Source: Panopea generosa
Taxonomy: Eukaryota > Mollusca > Bivalvia > Adapedonta > Hiatellidae
Direction: 5' to 3'
Length of the DNA stretch: 64,000 nucleotides
Assembly: GCA_029582155.1 (NCBI GenBank)
Contig: CM055909.1
Location: forward strand, 17,656,301-17,720,300
A program made the position numbers and the translations under genes. A model generated the notes under the pieces. The model did no database searches. It had not been told where the DNA came from and saw only the letters and a list, made by a program, of their open reading frames with translations. Positions 36,250 through 46,700 of the stretch are shown piece after piece (the first letter of the stretch is position 1; the number at the start of each line of letters is the position of its first letter).

Positions 36250-36609
36250 TTAGACAGATATGTTAGACAGTAGTCCACCCTCGATAGGATTCATTATTCC
36301 CGTCACCATGGAAGAAAACTCACTAAGTAGATACAGAAGAAGTATGTTCTAGAGATATGCCAGCGTTTTTTACTCATCCGTCCAATAGACAGAGAAGTTC
36401 AACTTCTTTTCTTGTCGGCTATGTCCACCTGCATTGTATGCATCCCAGAACATTCATGGACGAGTGTATCTAAATGCTCCTTCTGTCTGCTGAGAGCGTA
36501 AACTTTCCCTCCTGCAGCGACGATCGCCTTAGAAAGTGCTCGTCCTAACCCCCATGCCTGCACCAGTTACCAATATCTTCTTTCCGGTAAAAGTAAAAGC
36601 CATATCCAT
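36250..36609 (-). pseudogene. Second DCXR-like SDR pseudogene, internally deleted
   Basis: On the minus strand from 36,609 the frame reads MDMAFTFTGKKILVTGAGMG, the nucleotide-binding T-G-x-x-x-G-x-G start typical of SDRs. A frameshift follows and the reading resumes as ALSKAIVAAGGKVYALSRQ and then HTMQVDIADKK. The reading breaks again, and a trace of the N-N-A-G motif survives as KNAGISLE near 36,360. It then jumps straight to LLSEFSSMVTGIMNPIEGGLLSNISV and TAA at 36,250-36,252. Roughly 130 codons, including the catalytic Tyr and Lys, are missing. The ends agree closely with the copy at 30,367-31,776. Confidence 0.85.
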
Positions 36610-36640
36610 TTAATTAATAAAAATGTAAATAAATTCAAAT

Positions 36641-37801
36641 AAATATTCCTGCATGAACACATTTTTCAGTTATATTGTGTAAAGTTATGCAGCCGTGTAA
36701 ATTATGTATGTCACGTTGCAGGTATATGCTTGATAACCTTTATAAAGTAAAGTACTGAACATGTCAACTAACATTTATCAGCTGTCGTGTACCATATGCC
36801 GTGGGAGATTAATCTTATTTATACAGAAATGGAGACAAAAAGCTTTAATTTGGACAGTTATGGTAACACCTGCACTCCCATCAGGCCAGGTCATAACTGG
36901 AACCTTTCTATCTGCAGACCCCAGGTAAAGGTCCGATCCTGCTGGGACAATTTGCTGGTAAATATCCTGATAAAACCCTTTTGCTACCGATTTATACGTT
37001 GGCACATCACTTTCAATGTGCTTTGGTCGCATTGTTTATTGTTGTTATTGTTGTTAACGTTTTGTCCAACTATTGATTTTTTCTGTCTTTCAGCTCTCGC
37101 GTGATTTCATTTCTCAGGTAGAGTATATTTGGTACATTTTCAAAAAAATCCCAAGATTCAGTGTTCCTTAGCTAGTGTAGGCGCGCAAATTAAAACTTTA
37201 AACCATTGCTGAGAAAAGAACCAGGCATTTAAGCACTGCTTTTTTTCTAAACCGTCAGACGGATAGAAACTGATGGAAATGAGACATATACGTTCTTAAG
37301 TACACGTATGTGACTTGGGATATACTAAATATTAAACCCCCTATCTATCAACCACTTTTTAAAATGAAAATAAAAAGGTTTTGCACTTATAATTGCAAAT
37401 TTTGGTATTCTTATTTCGCATTAATATCGTGTTGATATGCAATGTTCATGTATTGTTTAAAATGAATATTAACAAAAAAATGCCATATGTCCCTTTAAAA
37501 AGCTTTTGTTCACCGATGTAAAACATATGACGTCATTATTTGATGTTTTAAAATGACTCCCGCCCACAAATTACTTTAACAATAACGACACCCCCTATGC
37601 GTAAAAAGGTGACATCTCCTGTAGGGAAAAAGACCCCCTATCAAGTAATGACCACTTTTAGCAGTCCATGTCTATCACACGCCATTGATAAGGTTCGATT
37701 GTCTGGTAGTCATAAAATATGCCCTACAAGAGGAAGAATTGGTTAGAATCTCGTGTTACAAATATGACAATTTTTCAGCTTGTATTTGTACAGGATGAGC
37801 C
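36641..37801. other. Spacer; overlapping frames on both strands near 36,780-37,100
   Basis: An 84-codon minus frame and a 105-codon plus frame overlap at 36,778-37,104. The minus peptide (containing DIYQQIVPAGSDLYLG and KVPVMTWPDGSAGV) looks more protein-like than chance, but I recognise no family and no clean splice sites. Left unassigned. Confidence 0.3.
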
Positions 37802-38119
37802 ATGGTTGACTGGAAACTGTATGCAGGTACGAGAGGACGCCCGAATAAAAACACGGGATATATTGTTAACCAGTCTGATAGCTTTTTGGGAATAAAAAGT
37901 ATTCGGTCTGCGAGAGCTCGAGCGTTGTGTAAATTGTGCAGTGGTTTACAAAGACATTACATGCCGATTTTTAGTTTAAAGAGGAATGTAAGTGAGGTTT
38001 GGACACCTTATATGGTAGTTCGCGGCTTTCCTATCAGATTGTTTTTAACATCTCGCTTAAATTATCAAAAATATGCACACATATACTATGAAATATATGC
38101 TTTTGCTTTAGCTCGTTAA
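37802..38119 (+). CDS. Unassigned 105-codon ORF
   Basis: The ATG sits in a good Kozak context (GAGCCATGG) and the frame runs to TAA at 38,117-38,119. The product is basic (GRPNKNTGY, SARARALCKLC) with an isolated C-x-x-C and an aromatic C terminus. No signal peptide, transmembrane segment or known domain is evident. It could be a chance frame, a decayed exon or part of an unrecognised mobile element. Confidence 0.2.
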   Translation: MVDWKLYAGTRGRPNKNTGYIVNQSDSFLGIKSIRSARARALCKLCSGLQRHYMPIFSLKRNVSEVWTPYMVVRGFPIRLFLTSRLNYQKYAHIYYEIYAFALAR

Positions 38120-38280
38120 CAGCGTCCCCTAGCGGTACGTGTTTTTCGGACGATTCTCACCGTTTTGTCCTTTTGAAATGGTCAATAACAATTGAAAATT
38201 GTTTTAATAATATTTTTAAATTATTTTTTTTTATTTTCTATTATAAGATTATAAGTTTATTGCAGATACAAAGCACTGAA

Positions 38281-38821
38281 TGTTACCTTTACATCTCATC
38301 ATTACACCGGGGTTTATTAAAACGCGGGTTTATGAACAACACATTTTGAACATTCACGCTCGATTGCGCAAAAATTGTATTGTACAAGTTCTTTACATAA
38401 AGTTAACTTTGTTATTTCACTACAATACGACCGAATAAACAGAAAGGGTGTTCACGCTGGTTTTTCTTAAATTCGGATTCGAATTTCGAATGAAACTCTA
38501 AATACACACGCGAAGTTTGCCTACTATTTGGATGACGTCGTTTTTTTTATGTTAGTATTATATTTCGTTCTCTTGACGTCATCCGAAATCACAAGCAAAC
38601 ATCGTTTTTTTATTTTAATTCAAATTCAAATTTATGAAAAAATAGCGTGAATACCTCTCTATTTATTTGGTCATATTTTAGTGAAACAGATAAAGTTTAA
38701 CATAAATAAAATCCAAGAACTTGTACCAGAGATTGTTCGCGCAATCAGCCGTTAATGTTTAATTTTTTTTTAATCCGCATTTATATCAAACCTGGCGCAA
38801 TTATTAGATGTAAAGGTAACA
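38281..38821. mobile_element. Long-arm foldback element, 541 bp
   Basis: The two halves are imperfect inverted copies over about 250 bp each. The left half starts TGTTACCTTTACATCTCATC and the right, on the opposite strand, TGTTACCTTTACATCTAATA. Matching landmarks follow in the same order on both arms: ATTGCGC, GTACAAGTTCTT, TTATTTCACTA / TGTTTCACTAA, GACC(G/A)AATAAA and TTCACGCT. The centre holds GATGACGTC on both sides. No coding capacity and no clear target duplication. Confidence 0.85.
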
Positions 38822-39485
38822 CAAATTATGTTTTATCTTCATGAAAGTTCTAATCTTATCACAGGAAGTAAAATAAGTAATGCAATAATCATGGGGATCA
38901 AATCATGCATTCTAGTGAGTTTCACGGAGGAGGGGTATGATTATTATTTACTCCAATAGTTTGTGGCTTTAAACGCTTTTATCAAAACACACACATACAA
39001 GAAACTTAGACTTAACCATAAAATATATAAAAAAGTGAACCTCTATCGACGAAGCATTGTGTTTGAACGGAAGGTGGCCAAATAGAGCCAGTTTTAGGTA
39101 ATAGTGAATCATATACATATTTGTTAGATGTCCTTTATAATTGTGTGAAATATCAACTTAATCCCTTTAACACTTTTTGAGTTATGTTCTTGATAAGCAT
39201 AACAACATATAATAAATGGAGATAATTAATCAATGGGCAAGGTCGATCTATAATTCTTGGACAATGCACTTCCTCTCAATGGGGATAATTGACAAATTAG
39301 GCAAGGTAGAGTTATGGTTCTTAGTCACTGCACTTCGACTTAATGTCATTTGTCTTTGTATGCAGTTTGAATAAATCCCACTCAGCACATTAAGAAGTAT
39401 GCCCAAAACAAGAAAATTTAATATAGGAAAATGATTCAAAAAGTAAGCAAGATAGAGTTATAGGTCTTGTACGGTCGGAGACCAT
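38822..39485. other. Spacer, no gene seen
   Basis: Two short diverged repeats of GATAATT(G/A)A...CA(A/T)...GGCAAGGT around 39,225-39,310. No gene supported. Confidence 0.35.
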
Positions 39486-39511
39486 TACCATACCCCCCCC
39501 CCCCCCCCCTT
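39486..39511. repeat. Poly-C tract
   Basis: About 18 C followed by TTTCGC, just before the 49-bp minisatellite. Confidence 0.9.
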
Positions 39512-39529
39512 TCGCTTTCGGCGATGGTT

Positions 39530-41398
39530 GGGGATACAAACAGGAACAAGTTTACGTATAAAGTTGTCAACGTCCTTGATTGTAGGAATACGGCAGCAAG
39601 ATGTCTATAACAAGTGGTCATTGCTGGATTGTAAGAATACGGCCGCAAAATGTCTATAACAAGTGGTCATTATTTGATTGTTAGAATACAGCCGCAAGAT
39701 GTCTATAACATGTGATCATTACTTGATTGTAGGAATACGGCCGCAATATATCTATAACAAGTGGCCATTACTTGATTGTAGCCGCAAGATGTCTATAACA
39801 ATTGGTCATTACTTGATTGTAGCTGCAAGATGTCTATAACTATTGGTCATTACTTGATTGTAGCCGCAAGATGTCTATAACAAGTGGTCATTACTTGATT
39901 GTAGGAATACGGCCGCAAGATGTTTATAACAAGTGGTAATTACTTGATTGTAGGAATACGGCCGCAAGATATATATAACAAGTGGTCATTACTTGATTGT
40001 AGGACTACAGCCGTAAGATATCTATAAAAAGTGGTCATTACTTGATTGTAGGAATACATCCGCAATATGTCTATAACAAGTGGTCATTACTTCATTGTAG
40101 GAATACGGCCGCAAGATACCTATAAAAAATGGGCATTACTTCATTGTAGGAATACGGCCGCAAGATATCTATAACAAGTGGTCATTACTTGATTGTAAGA
40201 ATACGGCCGCAAGATGTCTATAACAAGTGGTCATTACTTGATTGTAGGAATACGGCCGCAAGATGTCTATAACAAGTTGTCATTACTTGTTTGTAGGAAT
40301 ACGGCCGCAAGATGTCTATAACAAATGGTCATTACTTGATTGTAGGAATACAGCCGCAAGATGTCTATAACAAGTTGTCATTACTTGTTGGTAGGAATAC
40401 GGCTGCAAGATGTCTATAACATGTGGTCATTACTTGTTTGTAGGAATACGGCCGCAAGATATCTATAACAAGTGGTCATTTCTTGATTGTAGGAATACGG
40501 CTGCAAGATGTCTATAACAAGTGGTCATTACTCGATTGTAGGAATACGGCCGCAAGATATATATAACAAGTGGTCATTACTCGATTGTAGCCGTGAGATA
40601 TCTATAACAAGTGGTCATTACATGATTGTAGGAATACGGCCGCAAGATGTCTATAACAAGTGGTCATTACTTGATTGTAGGAATACGGCCGCAAGATGTC
40701 TATAACATGTGGTCATTACTTGATTGTAGGAATACGGCCGCAAGATTTGTATAACAAGTGGTCATTACTTGATTGTAGAAATGCAGCCGCAAGATGTCTA
40801 TAACCAGTGGTCATTACTTGATTGTAGGAATACGGCCACAAGATGTCTATAACATTTGGTTATTACTTGTTTGTAGGAATACGGCCGCATGATGTCTATA
40901 ACAAGCGGTCATAACTTGATTGTAGGAATACGGCCGCAAGATATGTATAACACGTGGTCATTACTTGATTGTAGGAATACGGCCGCAAGATATCTATAAC
41001 AAGTGGTCATTACTTGATTGTAGGAATACGGCCGCAAGATGTCTATAACAAGTGGTCATTACTCGATTGTAGGAATTCGGCCGCAAGATATATATAACAA
41101 GTGGTCATTACTCGATTGTAGCCGTGAGATGTCTATAACAAGTGGTCATTACTTGATTGTAGGAATACGGCCGCAAGATGTCTATAACAAGTGGTCATTA
41201 CTTGATTGTAGGAATACGGCTGCAAGATGTCTATAACATGTGTTCATTACTTGATTGTAGGAATACGGCTGCAAGATATGTATAACAAGTGGTCATTACT
41301 TGATTGTAGGAATACGGCCGCAAGATATATATATATCAAGTGGTCATTACTTGATTGTAGGAATACGGCCGCAAGATATATATATCAAGTGCATATGC
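39530..41398. repeat. 49-bp minisatellite, about 38 copies
   Basis: Unit TTGATTGTAGGAATACGGCC then GCAAGATGTCTATAACAAGT then GGTCATTAC. Some units lack the AGGAATACGG part and are shorter. A block of about 200 bp at 40,500-40,705 recurs almost unchanged at 41,031-41,236, including the same short unit ending TAGCCGTGAGAT, so a segment of roughly 530 bp was duplicated recently. Frames inside are repeat by-products. Confidence 0.96.
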
Positions 41399-41659
41399 AG
41401 TAATTACCGTTATCGTCAACGTCACAAACAGCGAACAACCAAAACAGATTAAATATATGAATTGTTCAGAACAATCGATGGACTGATAGATATTGGTGGA
41501 TTTTGAGCGACTGGACGGATGAGCAGAATAAAATAGAAGTATCACAATGGATCGCTGGATAAACGGACGGACTCATGGACGAACAGATAAGATGGAACAA
41601 AGTGGATTGATTAGGATAGATAGATGGGTGGATGCAAACGGACGGATGGAGAGACTACC

Positions 41660-42245
41660 AACATGATTTAAGATAAAAACATTTGCTCTAAATACTTGAT
41701 AAGGACTTTATTTTATAATTATATTACGCTGTTAACCTGTTTATGTTAATAATAATCCAAAATGGTCACTCTCACACTCTACTTTAAACAACTGAATTCT
41801 TTATTTGTTGTTTCCATCTTAAATGTTTATTACACACATGTCTTGGGTCTGTTTTATGTATACTAATAATCTGTTTATATTTAAGTCGAAGAAAAAATAT
41901 AGTGTTCTGTTCTGTTCGGCTCGTTTCTGTTCTGTATAATCCCAACCTAAGATCACTTAGACACATAAATTTTGTCACGTGTTATTTCCCACAAAACTGA
42001 TTAACTATAATTCCAGGTCATATAAATAGAATGACTCCGTATACAGGTTGTTTACTTTATTTACACGTTACCAAGACAACCAACTTTTCCCCTCCTGCAG
42101 CTCGCCCTTATCCCCTACCAGCGCCAGTTACCAATATCTTCTTTCCGGAAAAAGTAAAAGCCATATCAAAATGATAAATAAAGAAATTGAATTTAAATTA
42201 AATCACGTAAATGTTTCAGTATGTGCAAGATCTTTATGTTATAAA
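41660..42245. repeat. Duplicated segment, copy 2 (partner at 35,735-36,640)
   Basis: Shares ordered blocks with the partner as described there, including the AT-rich leader ahead of the SDR start. Lacks the family B SINE and most of the SDR remnant. Confidence 0.7.
42083..42164 (-). pseudogene. Third DCXR-like SDR pseudogene, N-terminal stub
   Basis: From the ATG at 42,164 (minus) it reads MAFTFSGKKILVTGAGRG, then a one-base loss turns the expected I-G into a stop. After GCAGGAGGGGAAA (the A-A-G-G-K region) it runs directly into the sequence that lies after the stop codon in the 36-kb copy. So nearly the whole gene is deleted and only the start of the Rossmann fold survives. Confidence 0.8.
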
Positions 42246-42636
42246 GTAATTTAACTGTACTTTCAAACTAAATGTATGTCAGTTTGCATGTATATGTATG
42301 CCTATATATATAGGAATAAAAACGTGTGGCGGCATATTTAATGTAAAGTATGCACTATGTGGACTAACGTATACGATATATACTGAACCAAAAAAGAAGT
42401 ACATGCAAAATTATCAAAGTTACCTATGAAATACATATACATATACACATGTGGTAATTTATAAAATCGTTCTAATTTGCAAAATCGGTCAGTTAATCCA
42501 TAGATAAAATTTTGGTCAGCGTGCACTGGCGGGATGGGTATATCCGGTCCACGTGTTGGATATTTGTCCACTTCAACACATTGCATGAGTCGTAAACACG
42601 GAAAAATATAAAAAAAAGTTTTTTTTAATCGGAATT

Positions 42637-42980
42637 TTACAGTGTTCCGTTAGGGCCATCATGCTATCACTTTGTCAACAAGCATACGCGATACCACGAT
42701 AGCACGATGACACGATGGTGATGGTACGATAGTACGATAACACAATGGTGATAGTACGACGACATGATGATGATGATACGATAGCACGATGACGATGACA
42801 TGATGGTGATGGAGCGATGCTAAGATGGCATGATGACGATGACGCGATATTACATCGTGTCATCGCGTCATCGTCATCGTGCCATCGTACCATCACCATC
42901 GTGTCATCGTACCATCACCATCGTGCTATCGTACTATCGTGTCATCACCATCGTGTCATCGTGCTATCGTGGCATCGCCT
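42637..42980. mobile_element. CATC/GATG hairpin plus Tc1-like leader fragment
   Basis: From 42,688 to 42,848 the strand is built of ACGATGGTGATG, ACGATAGCACGATGAC and related pieces; from 42,853 to 42,975 it is built of their reverse complements (GTCATCGTCATCGTGCC, CATCACCATCGTGTCATCG). The whole can fold into a hairpin. The adjoining 42,637-42,700 is the inverted counterpart of 45,604-45,663, which directly precedes the second Tc1-like transposase. I read this as a severed transposon end or a MITE of that family. Confidence 0.8.
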
Positions 42981-42999
42981 TCCTGTAAGACATACGAAA

Positions 43000-43324
43000 A
43001 ATAATAATAATGGAAGACATCATGAATTCAAGTATTCGGGGTTATTTTGTGTCAGGTTATACATAACCCAGAGACACAAATGCTGCTGAAAAGGGAAATT
43101 CATATAAGATACACAGTCATATGTTTTCTTTTTATATTATAATCACTAAATGTGAGTTATTTATGCGTGCAAATATGTTATTACGTGAATGGTAAATTAT
43201 TGAGAAGGTACATATTATGATTATAGTCATTTCGACAGATTCACAAAAATTTTTATGTCGATCCGGTAAACAACAGACAAAATCTTAAATGATAAAATAG
43301 TTGGTGTATATCACCGAAGCGTAG
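43000..43324. other. Spacer, no gene seen
   Basis: AT-rich, ending at the tetranucleotide array. Nothing supported. Confidence 0.4.
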
Positions 43325-43624
<300 letters not shown>

Positions 43625-43644
43625 TTTTTCTTTATTTATGTGTT

Positions 43645-43868
43645 CGGGCCCAATTAGCTCAGTCGGTTATGCGTCTGACTATGAATACAGAAGTCGTGAG
43701 TTCGAATCATTCGTCTCTCACCACTGATTCAAGTGGGAAAGTTATCAGTTACTTGCGGAGATGGGGTGTGCTGGAGTACTGGTTAATCCTAGGAAACAGT
43801 TGTTAGGTTAACTGATCGTCTGTTAGCCCTCGATGGCATAAATATGACGCTAAATATTCAATCAATTT
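43645..43868 (+). mobile_element. tRNA-Ile-like SINE (family D)
   Basis: CCAATTAGCTCAGTCGGTTA and GTGAGTTCGAATC, then directly CATTCGTCTCTCACCACTG (a stretch of the 5' body is missing relative to 3,534). The rest matches through GCATAAATATGACGCTAAAT. It directly abuts the tetranucleotide array. A short (GTCC/CGTT)n microsatellite follows at about 43,876-43,950. Confidence 0.85.
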
Positions 43869-43957
43869 ATAAATCGTTCGTTCGTTAGTTCCATCGTCCG
43901 TCCGTCCGTCCGTCCGTTCGTTCGTTTGTTCGGTCGTTCGTTTGTTTGAATATTTTA

Positions 43958-44140
43958 GCAGCATGTTTACCCCATTGAGGGCTAACAGAGGACCGGTTTA
44001 CGTAAACACTTTTTCCTGAAATCCTAGGAGGCAAACCAGTACTCGAGCACGCCTATCTCTGCAAGTAACTGATATTTTTTTCAGTTGAATCAGCGATGTG
44101 ACACAAATGACAATAAGGCGCAATGCCGTATATCAGTCAG
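43958..44140 (-). mobile_element. tRNA-Ile-like SINE (family D), 5'-truncated
   Basis: Minus strand: body CAGTTACTTGCAGAGATAGG, CTCGAGTACTGGTTTGCCTC and CTGTTAGCCCTCAATGGGG. The tRNA head is not recognisable. Tail-to-tail with the copy at 43,645. Confidence 0.7.
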
Positions 44141-44179
44141 TCATCACAGAGACTATGGCTGGGCGATATGTCACCTTTG

Positions 44180-44290
44180 GTAGAGTTTTGAGTGTCCAAA
44201 ATGAAAGTCGAGTGTCGAGTAAGAAAGTCGAATGTCGAGTAAGAATGTCGGGTGTCTAGTTAGAAAGTTCAGTGTCGAGTAAGAAAATAT
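44180..44290. repeat. Short GTCGAGT(G/A)-type tandem repeat
   Basis: About four degenerate units of the form GAAAGTC(G)A(G/A)TGTCGAGTAA. No coding. Confidence 0.7.
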
Positions 44291-44367
44291 TTTTGGCAGT
44301 TAAACACCCAATTAGGAATTAGTGAGCACTGTTCAAAGTGGATTGGCCATACATGGTAAAGACGGGC

Positions 44368-44715
44368 CCTGTTCGATCAGTTGGTAGCGTGTCTAACTGT
44401 CAATCCAGGGGTCATTAGTTTGAATACCCGTCAGTAATCTACAACACATTCTCCGTGATGACTGATAAACTACTGTCAGTCTCATTGTCATTCGTCTCTA
44501 ACCACTGTTTCAAAAGAGTTATGGACAAGTCGTCCAAAAGACAACTCGTCCCAAATTTTGAGAGAACTCGTCCCAAGTTTCGAGACAACTTGTCCCCTAT
44601 TTAAAGACAACTCCTCCCATCAAAAGACAAGTCGTCCCAATTAATTATTTCTTGTACCATTTCAAACGGGAAAGATATCAGTTAGGTGCGCAAATGAGTT
44701 TAACTGATCGTCTGT
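44368..44715 (+). mobile_element. Family D SINE split by a GACAACTCGTCCCA repeat block
   Basis: The head CCCTGTTCGATCAGTTGGTAG and body CATTCGTCTCTAACCACTGTTTCAA run to about 44,512. The body resumes at about 44,665 with TTCAAACGGGAAAGATATCAG. The 150 bases between are five to six degenerate units around GACAACTCGTCCCA separated by short A/T stretches. The duplicated TTCAAA at the junction suggests insertion into the SINE. Confidence 0.7.
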
Positions 44716-44729
44716 TAACACTTACTTAA

Positions 44730-44940
44730 AATGTATTTATTTCACTTTGATTGAGACACAAGTTATTATAACAAATCACGTTCGGTGTATTCCTTGGTAG
44801 AAACATTACTAAGCATATACGAATATAGTGTCCGTCTCACACATAACCGTGGTGGGGGATCAAACCCACGACCCTCTGATCGTCTGCTAGCTCTCGATGG
44901 CATAACAATTACGCTAAACACTCAACTGAACAATCAAATG
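44730..44940 (-). mobile_element. Family B SINE, minus strand, joined to a family D 3' end
   Basis: 44,730-44,880 is family B in reverse (the plus strand reads TATTTATTTCACTTTGATTG and, at the head, GATCAAACCCACGACCC). It is joined directly to a plus-strand family D tail (CTCTCGATGGCATAACAATT then ACGCTAAACACTC). Either one inserted into the other or a template switch joined them. Confidence 0.65.
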
Positions 44941-45003
44941 GTAAGAGAAAAGTAAAGAAGTTCATTGTTCAAGTGACATATGACTGAATGTACATTGTAT
45001 TGT

Positions 45004-45090
45004 ATTGTTGAGTGTTTATTGTCGTTTTCAACAACTGTTCAGTGCTGGCACACATGCGTATCATGCCGAACCTAACACCGTCTAGACAAC
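45004..45090 (-). mobile_element. Family A SINE, 3' fragment
   Basis: GTTGAGTGTTTATTGTCG then TTTTCAACAACTGTTCAG and a GTATCATGCCG string match the family A 3' half on the minus strand. The remainder is missing. Confidence 0.5.
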
Positions 45091-45414
45091 TAGACTGAAA
45101 CTTTGAAATTCATTTAAAAACATTAATTATTTTATTATATATTCATTGTCGTGTTAAAATAAAGTACACGAGTAAGCGTTCCTCTTGATTTTCCATTTCT
45201 AGTTATAGAAGAAGTAGTATAAAAAGAAAAAGGAGGAGAAGGAGAAGACGACTGTACACAGTTTCTCATCAAAGCACAATGTTGCAGTAATATGCATATT
45301 TAAACAAATATAAACACAAAACGAGTTGAACGACTAACATGTACATACTTTAATATAAAGACATAACTATACCTTTCAATACTATTATAAGAATCTAACT
45401 TAAATACATGAAAG

Positions 45415-46700
45415 CGATGCTACGATAGCACGATGATATATCGCGTCATCGTCATCGTGCCACCGTAGCATCGCTCCATCACCATCGTGTCATCGTGTCA
45501 TCGCGTCATCGTCATCGTGCTATCGTGTCATCACCATCGTCTCGTCGTACCATCACCATCGTGTCATCGTGTCATCACCATTGTGTCATCGTGCTATCGT
45601 GGCATCGCGTGTGCTTGTTGACAAAACTATAGCACGATGACCCTAACGGAACACCGTAGAATTTCAATGCCACGAATTCCGCAAAATTTAAGGGATAGAG
45701 TCGTCGGCATGCTGGAGGATGGGGTTCCGACTGCAAAGGTTGCAGCCCGAGTTGGGTCATCTGTGAAGACCGGAAGTACCGTGGACTTACCACGGAGTAG
45801 CAGACTGCGTGTCAAGACTCGAGCCCAAGACCGCTATATCTTGAACCAGCTCCTTCGAGATCGATTTCTCACCGCAACAGCTACATCTGACATTACACGC
45901 GGTACCCACAACGCCCGTATTTCCGCCCAGATTGTGCGGAATCGTTTAGCCGATAACAGTTTGCACGGACGTCGTCCGTACGTCGAAACGGATTTGACGC
46001 GCCGTCATCGCAATAACAGAGAGCAGTTGGCCCGAGGACATAGCGATGAATCGAGGTTTGCGTTATCTCTGGGCAATTGCCAAGTACGAGTGTACCGACG
46101 CAGGAATGAGTATTATGCCTACTGTTGCGTACTGCAGCGCGATCGTTTTCGAGGCGGGGGTCAGTTATGGTGGTGGTATTGCTTACGGGTATCGCACCCC
46201 ACTGATTGTTATTGAGGGAAATTTGAATGCTCGTACATATAAGTAAAACATCCTAGGTCCTCATGTTGTCTCTCTGCTTCAAACCCATGGCGTAATATCG
46301 ACATTACAAGAAGATAATGCCACACCCCACGTCGCCCGTGACAACATATGTTTTATGCAAAATCACAACGTCCGTTTCATCGACAATTGGCCCTCGAAAA
46401 GCCCGGATTTGAATCCCAAAAAATATCTATGGGATAACTTGACCGACGCGTACGCCGACGTCCAAATACGTCTGGCAACGCGAATGAGCTGCGAGCAGCA
46501 CTGCTCGAATAGTTGGATAATATCCCACAGGCTGACATTAACAAGCTTGTGCTCTCAATGCGACGTCGCTGTCAAGCAGTCATCATTGCACGTGGTGGCC
46601 ACACACGCTACTGATAACCCGATTTTGAAATCCATCCCTTTCTGTTTTAAATTCAAATCAAACAATAACATTGATAATTTCTGTTCAATTTAACTATTTC
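45415..46700 (+). mobile_element. Second Tc1-like transposon, decayed, with CATC-type subterminal repeats
   Basis: 45,415-45,612 is built of ATCGTGTCATCACC, CATCGTGCTATCGTG and CATCGCGTCATCGTC pieces like those at 42,688-42,975. Then the leader GCTTGTTGACAAAACTATAG and CCCTAACGGAACACCGTAG lead into the transposase. A matching right end with the same repeats was not found, so the right boundary is uncertain. Confidence 0.7.
45667..46614 (+). pseudogene. Tc1-like transposase, broken and catalytically altered
   Basis: The N terminus from the ATG at 45,667 reads MPRIPQNLRDRVVGMLEDGV, a helix-turn-helix region. KTRAQDRYIL, RFLTATATS and GRRPYVETDLTRRHR follow. A deletion joins QLARGH directly to SDESRF (first catalytic Asp), removing about 15 residues. 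VYRRRNEYYAYCCV follows, and then a frameshift in the G-G-G-S-V-M-V-W-G region. LQEDNATPHVAR holds the second Asp. The third catalytic position is lost: SPDLNPKKYLWDNL has Lys where the family has Glu. A last frameshift precedes MRRRCQAVIIARGGHTRY and TGA at 46,612-46,614. Same family as the copy at 6,115 but clearly diverged; inactive. Confidence 0.88.

Larger units (their letters stand above)
35735..36640. repeat. Duplicated segment, copy 1 (partner at 41,660-42,245)
   Basis: Both segments begin with GCTCTAAATACTTGATA, share an ATTATATT...TATGTTAATA block and a CACA(C/T)GTGTCTTG or ACACATGTCTTGGG block, then TACCAAGACAACCAAC or TACCATGCCAACCAAC, and end in the start of the SDR pseudogene and its AT-rich leader. 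This copy carries an extra family B SINE; the other does not. Confidence 0.7.

Noticed and set aside
36778-37104. Overlapping 84- and 105-codon frames on opposite strands
   Set aside because: The minus peptide looks somewhat protein-like, but no domain, splice pair or second copy supports it; left as unassigned spacer.
39530-41398. Direct-repeat array that could recall a CRISPR locus
   Set aside because: Units are contiguous with no unique spacers, there are no cas genes and the context is eukaryotic.
42675-43089. Overlapping frames rich in Asp, His and Ser
   Set aside because: Translations of the CATC/GATG hairpin on either strand.
45575-45815. Two minus-strand frames of 62-72 codons
   Set aside because: Antisense shadows of the second transposase.
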